From assembly GCF_003931565.1 (NCBI RefSeq), contig NZ_RRYI01000002.1, forward strand, positions 124,001 to 188,000: a DNA stretch of 64,000 bases, read 5' to 3'. Positions within the stretch are counted from its first letter, which is position 1. Every line of letters begins with the position of its first letter. Below the pieces are notes generated by a model. The model did no database searches, had not been told where the DNA came from, and saw only the letters and a program-made list of their open reading frames with translations. Origin of the DNA: Caulobacter sp. 602-1 (GTDB lineage: Bacteria; Pseudomonadota; Alphaproteobacteria; Caulobacterales; Caulobacteraceae). The translations under genes were made by a program, and so were the position numbers. This document shows, piece by piece, positions 42,554-48,738 of this stretch.

Positions 42554-43801
42554 GTGTCACGTCTGGTGATGAAGTTCGGCGGCACGTCGGTGGCCGACCT
42601 GGAGCGCATCCGTCGGGTGGCGCGTCTGGTCGCGGCCGAGGTGGCGACGGGCAAGCAGGTGGCGGTGGTCGTCTCGGCCATGTCGGGCAAGACCAATGAG
42701 CTGGTCGCCTGGACCGACGGCGCCGGCCGCGCCGCGCAAGGGCTTCCGGAGTCGGATGACGAGTATGACGCCGTCGTCGCCTCGGGCGAGCAGGTGACCG
42801 CCGGTCTCCTGGCCATGACCCTGCGCAACATGGGCCACAGGGCCCGCTCGTTCCTGGGCTGGCAGGTGCCGATCATCACGGACGAGGCCCACGGCCGCGC
42901 CCGCATCGAGGACATTCCGCCCGCCAATCTGGAAGCCTGCTTCGCCAATGGCGAGATCGCCGTGATCGCCGGCTTCCAGGGCGTGACCCCGAACCAGCGC
43001 ATCACCACCCTGGGCCGGGGCGGCTCGGACACCTCCGCTGTGGCCATCGCCGCCGCCGTCAAGGGCGCCTGCGACATCTATACGGACGTCGACGGCGTCT
43101 ACACGACCGACCCGCGGATCGAGAGCAAGGCCAAGCGCCTGGCCAAGATCAGCTACGAAGAGATGCTGGAAATGGCCTCGCTGGGGGCCAAGGTGCTGCA
43201 GACCCGTTCGGTCGAGATGGCCATGGCCCATCGCGTCCCGGTGCGGGTGCTGTCGAGTTTCGTCGAACCGGGGGAAGCTCCCGGCCAAGGTACGATCGTC
43301 TGCGACGAGGAAGAAATCATGGAAAAGCGCATCGTCTCGGGCGTCGCCTACAGCCGCGACGAAGCCAAGATCACCCTGCTGGGCCTGCCCGATCACCCGG
43401 GCGTGTCCTCGCAGATCTTCGGCCGGCTGGCCGACGCCAACGTCAATGTCGACATGATCGTGCAGTCGCGCGCCCGCAGCGCCGCGACCGCCAACATGGA
43501 GTTCACGGTCGGCAAGCGTGACGCCGCCCGCGCGGTCGAGATCGTCCGGGCCGCTCGCGACGAGATCGGCTTCGAGGACGTCGCGGTCAACGAGGACGTC
43601 GCCAAGGTGTCGGTGATCGGCGTGGGCATGCGCAGCCACGCCGGCGTCGCCCAGTCGATGTTCGCGGCCCTGGCCGAGAAGAACATCAACATCCAGGTCA
43701 TCTCGACCTCGGAGATCAAGATCTCGGTCCTGATCGACGCGGCCTATACCGAACTGGCCGTGCGGGCGCTGCACGCGGTCTACGGGCTGGACCAGCTGTA
43801 A
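42554..43801 (+). CDS. lysC: aspartate kinase
   Basis: A 415-residue aspartokinase, the first step toward Lys, Thr and Met. The kinase domain has KFGGTSV (7-13), GRGGSDTSAVA, and IYTDVDGVYTTDPR. Two ACT domains follow from about residue 260 for feedback control. The GTG start has AAGGA just before it. An in-frame ATG at 43319 (residue 256, MEKRIVSG) preceded by GAGGA corresponds to the start of the beta subunit known from Bacillus and Corynebacterium aspartokinases. Confidence 0.97.
   Translation: MSRLVMKFGGTSVADLERIRRVARLVAAEVATGKQVAVVVSAMSGKTNELVAWTDGAGRAAQGLPESDDEYDAVVASGEQVTAGLLAMTLRNMGHRARSFLGWQVPIITDEAHGRARIEDIPPANLEACFANGEIAVIAGFQGVTPNQRITTLGRGGSDTSAVAIAAAVKGACDIYTDVDGVYTTDPRIESKAKRLAKISYEEMLEMASLGAKVLQTRSVEMAMAHRVPVRVLSSFVEPGEAPGQGTIVCDEEEIMEKRIVSGVAYSRDEAKITLLGLPDHPGVSSQIFGRLADANVNVDMIVQSRARSAATANMEFTVGKRDAARAVEIVRAARDEIGFEDVAVNEDVAKVSVIGVGMRSHAGVAQSMFAALAEKNINIQVISTSEIKISVLIDAAYTELAVRALHAVYGLDQL
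43319..43801 (+). other. possible internal start for an aspartokinase beta subunit
   Basis: An ATG in the lysC frame is preceded by GAGGAAG at about eight bases. It would make a 160-residue protein of two ACT domains (MEKRIVSGVAYSRDEAKITL). The position matches the beta subunit start known in other bacteria. Whether it is used here is inference. Confidence 0.4.
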
Positions 43802-43807
43802 GGCTGA

Positions 43808-43915
43808 GCAGCCCCCTCCGGCCCTTCGGGCCACCTCCCCCGTAGCGGGGGAGGACGCCTCGGATCCTGCTCCCCCTTTATGGGGAAGCTGTCGGCAAAG
43901 CCGACTGAGGGGGCC
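43808..43915. repeat. dispersed GC-rich palindromic intergenic repeat
   Basis: Elements GGCCCTTCGGGCC, CTCCCCCGTAGCGGGGGAG and CTGTCGGCAAAGCCGACTG follow one another between lysC and the next gene. They are of the same type as 9697-9806 and 15691-15832. Confidence 0.6.
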
Positions 43916-43987
43916 TCGCCAGCATTCGCCGTTGCCGAAACGTCGTGTTGTGACGTTAAGAAGACGCCGCAGCCTCCGAGAATCGCC

Positions 43988-44452
43988 ATGTCCGACGTCT
44001 TCAAGTTCGATCCCGACGCCAAGACCGTCACCTTTCACGGCGACGCCGGCCTGGACCTGCTCTACGACCTGCTGCTGCGCGCCAAGTTCGGCGACGGCTA
44101 CGAGAAGCCGCTGCTGATCAGCCCGTGGCTGGCGGCGTTGCTGAACCAGCTGGACCAGGCCCTGCCCGACGACGGCCAGTGGTTCCCGGAAAAGCCCGGC
44201 CAGCCGATCTTCGACACCGACGACCTCCTGGCCATGGGTGACGCGGTCATCGAGGAAGGCCACACGGTCGGCTGGTGGACCATGACCGAGGTCGAGAAGC
44301 GCGCCTATCTGCGCAACGTCATCGCCGCCCCGCACCCGCTGACCGACCTCGAGGTCGAGTTCATCGAGAACGACATCGACGCGGCCCTGGCCCAGGCCCG
44401 CCGGCTGGTGGCCGACGCCGACGAGCCGCTGGCCCTCCCGGGACACGGCTGA
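43988..44452 (+). CDS. hypothetical protein
   Basis: A 154-residue acidic, soluble protein starting at the ATG 43988 (MSDVFKFDPDAKTVTFHGD). It is Trp-containing and mainly helical, with no signal peptide and no motif I can name. The C-terminal part (LTDLEVEFIENDIDAALAQARRLV) is an amphipathic helix. It lies between lysC and an AraC regulator, 18 bases before the latter, and may share a transcript with it. Confidence 0.75.
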   Translation: MSDVFKFDPDAKTVTFHGDAGLDLLYDLLLRAKFGDGYEKPLLISPWLAALLNQLDQALPDDGQWFPEKPGQPIFDTDDLLAMGDAVIEEGHTVGWWTMTEVEKRAYLRNVIAAPHPLTDLEVEFIENDIDAALAQARRLVADADEPLALPGHG

Positions 44453-44470
44453 TCCCGCTATACCAAGGTC

Positions 44471-45202
44471 ATGGGTCACGACCTGACCGCCCCCGCCGAA
44501 CTGTCGTTCCGCCGCTATGGCGAGGACGCGCCGCCGCATGTCCACGCCTTTGACCAGATCGTCCTGCCGCGTCGGGGCGTGCTGGAGATGGAGATCGACG
44601 GCCGGGGCGGTCGGGTCGATCCGGGCCGCGCGGCCGTGGTCCCGCCCGGCGCGCGCCACGCCTTCGCCGCCTCGGGCGAGAACCTGTTCGTGGTCGCCGA
44701 CATCGGCGGGGCGCTGATGAGGCCCTTCGAGCGCCTGCGCGAGCGGCCCTTCGCTCCGGTCACCGGCGCGGTGCGCGGCCTTCTCGACTACCTGGCCGGC
44801 GAGGCGCCCGGCGTGATCGAAGTGGGCGTCGCCAGCCTGTGGACGCCGCTGCTGCTGCGCGGACTCTCGGCCGCGCCGGTCAATATCGACCCTCGCCTGG
44901 CCCGCGCCGCCGCCCTGATCGAGGCCCGCTACGATCAGCCGCTGACCGTCCGCGACCTCGCCGCCGAGGCCGGCATGAGCCAGAGCCGGTTCTTCGCGCG
45001 GTTCGCCGACGCCTACGGGACGACGCCGCACGGTGCGCTGTCCGATACGCGGCTGCGCGCGGCCCAGCGCCTGCTGTCGGACACCCGCCTGTCGATCGCC
45101 GAGATCGCCGTGCGTACCGGGCACGGCGATCAGAGCGGTCTCACCAGGCGCATGAAGGCGGCGCTGGGCGTCACTCCCGGCGCCTGGCGAAAGCGGCGCT
45201 AG
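44471..45202 (+). CDS. AraC-family regulator, cupin type
   Basis: A 243-residue regulator. The N-terminal half is a cupin (FRRYGEDAPPHVHAFDQIVLPRRG, VDPGRAAVVPPGARHAF) with possible metal-binding His. The C-terminal half has the two AraC helix-turn-helix units (LTVRDLAAEAGMSQSRFFARFADAYG and LSIAEIAVRTGHGDQSGLTRRMKAALG). The ATG is 19 bases after the previous gene. Its 3' 165 bases recur as a truncated remnant at 45691-45858. The target is unknown; the small exported-protein gene facing it tail to tail is a candidate. Confidence 0.9.
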   Translation: MGHDLTAPAELSFRRYGEDAPPHVHAFDQIVLPRRGVLEMEIDGRGGRVDPGRAAVVPPGARHAFAASGENLFVVADIGGALMRPFERLRERPFAPVTGAVRGLLDYLAGEAPGVIEVGVASLWTPLLLRGLSAAPVNIDPRLARAAALIEARYDQPLTVRDLAAEAGMSQSRFFARFADAYGTTPHGALSDTRLRAAQRLLSDTRLSIAEIAVRTGHGDQSGLTRRMKAALGVTPGAWRKRR

Positions 45203-45204
45203 CC

Positions 45205-45579
45205 TTACATCGTCGGGTCGAAGGTGACCGTGACGGTGTTGGTGGTCGCTGTCTGGCTGGCGGAGTCGGTCACCACGCAGACCCAGCGCGACATCTTCGG
45301 CGGACCGCCCCATGGGCCGTCCCAGTAGAAGGTGGTGGATTCGCCTGCCGGGTCGTTGGGATAGACATAGCCGGTGCCGCCGATGTGCACCCACTCGTAG
45401 CTGTAGGGCGGTGTCCCGCCACTGACGGTGACGTAGGTGGGGTCGGTGGGCGGCCAGCCGGCGCCTTCGAGGGAAGACGGCGAGGCGCTGGCGGTCATGG
45501 TTCGGGCTTGGGCGGACGTAGCCACCAGCAGCGCGCCGAGACCAGCGGCGCCGAACATCAATTCACGACGGGACTTCAT
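45205..45579 (-). CDS. small exported Ig-like protein, copy 1 (Tat-type signal)
   Basis: A 124-residue protein with a twin-Arg-like signal (MKSRRELMFGAAGLGALL, cleavage after AQA). The mature ~95 residues look like a single Ig-like beta-sandwich (YVTVSGGTPPYSYEWV, WVCVVTDSASQTATTNTVTVTF) with one Cys. Its paralogue lies at 45855-46220. The AGGAGG ribosome site and ATG sit in the 3' arm of an 11-bp hairpin. Family not recognised; it may be a binding or adhesion module. Its stop is two bases from the AraC stop. Confidence 0.8.
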   Translation of the reverse strand: MKSRRELMFGAAGLGALLVATSAQARTMTASASPSSLEGAGWPPTDPTYVTVSGGTPPYSYEWVHIGGTGYVYPNDPAGESTTFYWDGPWGGPPKMSRWVCVVTDSASQTATTNTVTVTFDPTM

Positions 45580-45611
45580 TCAATCCTCCTGATGTTACCT
45601 AGGATTGAATG
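45577..45611 (-). promoter_or_regulatory. 5' hairpin covering the start codon of copy 1
   Basis: On the minus strand an 11-bp perfect stem pairs 45601-45611 with 45577-45587 around a 13-base loop. The 3' arm contains the ATG and part of the AGGAGG site. The RNA would be closed to ribosomes when folded. A related structure precedes the second copy. Confidence 0.5.
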
Positions 45612-45690
45612 AGTTCATTGCTCTACCTAAGAGTCAACCTATGTTGGAGACTGCCAAGTCACCCGTCGCCCCGCCCCGTCTCGCGCCTCG

Positions 45691-45858
45691 CTGTCCGACA
45701 CGCGGCTGCGCGCGGCCCAGCGCCTGCTGTCGGACACCCGTCTGTCGATCGCCGAGATCGCCGCGCGCACGGGGCGCGGCGATCAGAGCGGTCTCACCAG
45801 GCGCATGAAGGCGGCGCTGGGCGTCGCCCCCGGCGCCTGGCGAAAGGGGCGTCCTTAG
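45691..45858 (+). pseudogene. truncated AraC-gene remnant from a tandem duplication
   Basis: The frame translates to LSDTRLRAAQRLLSDTRLS followed by AEIAARTGRGDQSGLTRRM and KAALGVAPGAWRKGRP before a stop. It is nearly identical to the last 55 residues of the intact regulator (44471-45202), with a constant offset of 653 bases. It has no start codon or first helix-turn-helix, so it is not functional. Its stop overlaps that of the second small exported-protein gene by four bases. Confidence 0.75.
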
Positions 45859-46220
45859 GCGCCGCCGTAGGCGACGTGGACGCTGTTGGTGCTCACCGTA
45901 TCGTTCGCGCTGTCGGTCACCTGGCACACCCAGGCCGAGAGGCGCGGCGGTCCGCTCGAGGGGCCGACCCATCCGAACTCGACCACCGGACTGTTGGGGT
46001 CCGACACCTCGATGTCGGTCGAGCCAGAGATGCGGGTCCACTGGTAGCTGTAGGGGCCGACGCCGCCGCTGACGCTGACGGTCACGTAACCTTCGCCGAC
46101 ACCGATAGTCGACGGCGAGGCGCTGGCCGAGAGCGTCCGCGCGTGGGCGGCGGTCGCCACCATCAGGGCGCCGACGCCAACCCCAGCGGCGCCGAACATC
46201 AATTCACGACGGGACTTCAT
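45855..46220 (-). CDS. small exported Ig-like protein, copy 2 (Tat-type signal)
   Basis: A 121-residue paralogue of 45205-45579. The signal is nearly identical (MKSRRELMFGAAGVGVGALM), and the mature part has diverged (VTVSVSGGVGPYSYQWTRI, WVCQVTDSANDTVSTNSV). The conserved Trp and Cys in WVC, and PYSY, mark the same beta-sandwich. Signal and leader are conserved more than the mature domain, suggesting diversification after duplication. Role unknown. Confidence 0.8.
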   Translation of the reverse strand: MKSRRELMFGAAGVGVGALMVATAAHARTLSASASPSTIGVGEGYVTVSVSGGVGPYSYQWTRISGSTDIEVSDPNSPVVEFGWVGPSSGPPRLSAWVCQVTDSANDTVSTNSVHVAYGGA

Positions 46221-46252
46221 TCAACCCTCCTGATGTTACCTAAGGTTGGATG
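46218..46252 (-). promoter_or_regulatory. 5' hairpin covering the start codon of copy 2
   Basis: On the minus strand CATCCAACC (46244-46252) pairs with GGTTGAATG (46218-46226), with one C-A mismatch. Compared with copy 1 one stem pair changed from U-A to C-G, so pairing is kept at that position. The ATG again lies in the stem. Confidence 0.4.
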
Positions 46253-46352
46253 ACGCCATCGCTCTACCTTGGAGTCAATCTATAATAGAAACCGCCGGAC
46301 TTTCGGGAGCTTTCGCCAAGCCGGCCGCGCGGCGACCTGCTAATTCCGCCCC

Positions 46353-47306
46353 ATGAGCGCCTCCCGCAATCTCCTACTCGGCCTGCTGTTCGGCCTGATC
46401 GCCGGCGCGTTCTGGGGCGGGGTGTTCCTGGCGCCGAAGCTGCTGGCCGCCTTCACGCCGCTGCAGATGACGGCCGGCCGCTACATCGCCTACGGCCTGG
46501 CCTCGGCGGTGCTGCTGGCGCCGAGCTGGAAGACGGTGATGGCCAAGATGACGGCCAAGGACTGGCGGGACCTGGCCGCGCTGAGCCTGCTGGGCAACCT
46601 CATCTACTATGTCGGCCTGTCGGTGTCGGTGCAGAGCGCGGGGGTGGCCCTGGCCTCGCTGATTATCGGTCTCCTGCCGGTGACGGTCACCCTGGTTGGG
46701 GCGAAGCCAGGGGAGGGCGTTGCGCTCCGCCACCTGGCCGCGCCCCTGGCCCTGGTCGTGGCCGGCGGGGTCTGCATCAACGTCTCGGTGTTCACCGACA
46801 GCCACGGCGTCGGGATCGGCAAGCAGGTGGTGGGCGTGCTGGGCGCGACCCTGGCCTTGGCGATGTGGACCGCCTACGCCGTCTGGAACGCCCGCCGCCT
46901 GGCCGCGACGCCGAAGTTCACCAGCCACGAGTGGTCGCTGCTGACCGGCCTGGCCACCGGCCTGCTGTCGCTGGCGCTGGTGGTCCCGGCCTTCCTTTTG
47001 GGCGGCGAGGCCCGCGCGTCGGCGGCCCATGCCCCTGAAGCTTGGGGCTGGTTCTGGATGGTCAGTTTCGCCGTCGCGATCGGAGCCTCGGTGATCGGCA
47101 ACGGCCTGTGGAACGCGGCCAGCCGCCTGCTGCCGCTCAGCCTGTCGGGCCAGCTGATCGTGTTCGAGACCCTGTTCGCGCTGCTCTACGGCTTCCTGCA
47201 CGAAGGCCGCTGGCCGCGCGGGCTGGAGACGGCGGCGATCGTGCTGATGCTGGCCGGCGTGCTGTGGTCGGTGCGGCTGCATCGGCCGCGAGTGGAGCTG
47301 GCCTAG
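46353..47306 (+). CDS. EamA/DMT-superfamily transporter
   Basis: A 317-residue inner-membrane protein with about ten hydrophobic helices in two repeats (FGLIAGAFWGGVFLAPKLL; SLSGQLIVFETLFALLYGF). It is typical of the EamA exporters, with unknown substrate. It is more distant from the EamA gene at 13500 than simple duplicates would be. Its stop codon overlaps, in CTAG, the stop of the membrane protein gene on the other strand. Confidence 0.88.
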   Translation: MSASRNLLLGLLFGLIAGAFWGGVFLAPKLLAAFTPLQMTAGRYIAYGLASAVLLAPSWKTVMAKMTAKDWRDLAALSLLGNLIYYVGLSVSVQSAGVALASLIIGLLPVTVTLVGAKPGEGVALRHLAAPLALVVAGGVCINVSVFTDSHGVGIGKQVVGVLGATLALAMWTAYAVWNARRLAATPKFTSHEWSLLTGLATGLLSLALVVPAFLLGGEARASAAHAPEAWGWFWMVSFAVAIGASVIGNGLWNAASRLLPLSLSGQLIVFETLFALLYGFLHEGRWPRGLETAAIVLMLAGVLWSVRLHRPRVELA

Positions 47307-47806
47307 ACCGAGGGGGTCCGGGCGGCGACACCCAGTAGGCGTTGTCGCAGCCACCAGACTCCGACGACCGAGAAGAACAGCAGCGCGGCCGTGCCGAGAG
47401 TCTTGCCCATCGAGGTCGGCGCGGCGCTTGGGTCTGCTGTTTCCAGCGCGATTGCCGTCCTACCGATGCAAAACAGGAACGCGGCGAAGAAGAGGAACGC
47501 CGCCGGACTATTGTTCATCGAGAGCTTGCCGATCATTGCGATCATCTCGACCAGGGACGGAACGACGAAGATCCAAGGCTCCCAGGCGGGGCGAGACCGC
47601 TCTGGAACGACGGCTGTTGATACGGTGTAGATCGACCAGATCCAGCTCATATCAACCGCAACGGTCAGCCAATTCAGCGTCTGCGCTAAAGGGGGCGCTA
47701 TCCAACTCACCGGGCCAGCCGCCAGGTTGAAGCCCAAGAGGAGGACCGTCAGCACCCAAGGATGTAGCGTCAGCAATCTCTTCGCTACAGCCAGTCCGCG
47801 CGTCAT
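47303..47806 (-). CDS. hypothetical four-helix membrane protein
   Basis: A 167-residue protein with about four hydrophobic segments (WVLTVLLLGFNLAAG, a Trp-rich second one, AAFLFFAAFLFCIG, GTAALLFFSVVGVWWL) and short polar loops. No family is recognised. Base composition is slightly less GC-rich than its neighbours, so it may be an accessory gene. Confidence in the reading frame is moderate. Confidence 0.65.
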   Translation of the reverse strand: MTRGLAVAKRLLTLHPWVLTVLLLGFNLAAGPVSWIAPPLAQTLNWLTVAVDMSWIWSIYTVSTAVVPERSRPAWEPWIFVVPSLVEMIAMIGKLSMNNSPAAFLFFAAFLFCIGRTAIALETADPSAAPTSMGKTLGTAALLFFSVVGVWWLRQRLLGVAARTPSV

Positions 47807-48016
47807 TCGGTCGATTATCTCTAGGTTGATCGGTCGACTATCTTTCGCCGGCGGATCCCGGTCAAGCTTCGTCGGCTTGTGTTCAAAACCTAAACCAAAC
47901 CTGAACAGCGCGGTTCAAATCAGGTTCAGGCGGGCCCCTCTAAAACAACATTCAACAGCGCCGCCCAGTCTCATCTTCGGGAAAGGGGGCGACGCTTCTG
48001 GAACAGGAGCCCTGCC

Positions 48017-48415
48017 ATGAAGACCATCGGCAAGTTCACCAAGACCGCCGTCGCCGTCGCCATCACCGGCGCGCTGGTCGCCCCCGCCTCGGCCGCCTTC
48101 GCCGGCGAGAAGACCAACCGCGCCGTCCTGGGCGCCGTGATCGGCGGCATCGCCGGCGCCGCGATCGGCGACGGCAAGGGCGAAGCGGTCGCCATCGGCG
48201 CGGTCGCCGGCGCGGCCCTGGGCGCCTCGACGGCCAAGGACAAGTACGACCGTCGCTACAGCCACGGCTACCGGACCGCCCCGCGCTACAGCGACAGCCG
48301 CTACGGCTACGACAACCGATACGCCTATGATCGCGGCGGCTACCGCCACGACCGTTACGACGCCCGCTACGACAACCGCTACGACAGCCGCTACGCCTAC
48401 GGCTATCGCCGCTAG
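48017..48415 (+). CDS. glycine-zipper protein with Tyr/Arg/Asp-rich tail, exported
   Basis: A 132-residue protein with a signal peptide (MKTIGKFTKTAVAVAITGALVAPASA). A glycine zipper (AVLGAVIGGIAGAAIGDG) and a second one (AVAIGAVAGAALGAS) come next. The last ~55 residues are made almost only of Tyr, Arg, Asp, Gly and Ser (YDNRYAYDRGGYRHDRYDAR). It is the third protein of this general type in the window. AGGAG lies about eight bases before the ATG. A strong terminator follows. Confidence 0.85.
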   Translation: MKTIGKFTKTAVAVAITGALVAPASAAFAGEKTNRAVLGAVIGGIAGAAIGDGKGEAVAIGAVAGAALGASTAKDKYDRRYSHGYRTAPRYSDSRYGYDNRYAYDRGGYRHDRYDARYDNRYDSRYAYGYRR

Positions 48416-48467
48416 GCCCCGCCTCTAGGCCGCTCGTGTCCTGATCCCTCCCCGAGCGAGCTAACCT

Positions 48468-48497
48468 GCGCCGCCCCTCCCCGGGGCGGCGCTTTTT
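48468..48497 (+). terminator. rho-independent terminator after the glycine-zipper gene
   Basis: A 10-bp stem (48468-48477 with 48483-48492), a 5-base loop and then TTTTT. It is an ideal intrinsic terminator 50 bases past the stop. Confidence 0.9.
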
Positions 48498-48563
48498 CGC
48501 GCCGCCCTTCCCCTTTTGAGAATTGGGCGGCGCTTTTTCCCGCCGCCCGTGCCCCTTCGAGAA
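48484..48563. repeat. tandem ~40-bp repeats containing terminator-like hairpins
   Basis: Two imperfect copies of GGGCGGCGCTTTTT...CGCCGCCC with a CCCCTTTTGAGAATT-type tail stand head to tail, followed by a fragment of a third. They extend the terminator into a stack of hairpins. Origin by slippage is likely. Confidence 0.6.
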
Positions 48564-48738
48564 TGGGCGGCTGTTTTCTGCGCGGTCGCACCTAATCGCC
48601 GTTCGGTTGTCCGCGCCGGCTATCGCGCTGGCGGAATCTGCTGTAGCCCCCATCTGGAAGGCTTGGATCCGGCCTTAACCCTTGGCGCATCAAGCTGGGC
48701 TACACCGGTTCCAGGGAGAGGGAGCGCGTAAAGGCGTC

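Larger units (their letters stand above)
48416..48738. other. 323-base intergenic region before ptsP
   Basis: Its first half is the terminator stack. The rest, about 48565-48738, should hold the ptsP promoter, but no clear -35/-10 pair was found. Nothing else is seen. Confidence 0.5.

Noticed and set aside
42557..45394. A 945-codon open frame on the minus strand across lysC and AraC
   Set aside because: It spans three well-supported genes on the other strand and has no recognisable domain.
45605..46253. Plus-strand open frames across the duplicated region
   Set aside because: They are in other frames than the AraC remnant and show no protein-like composition.
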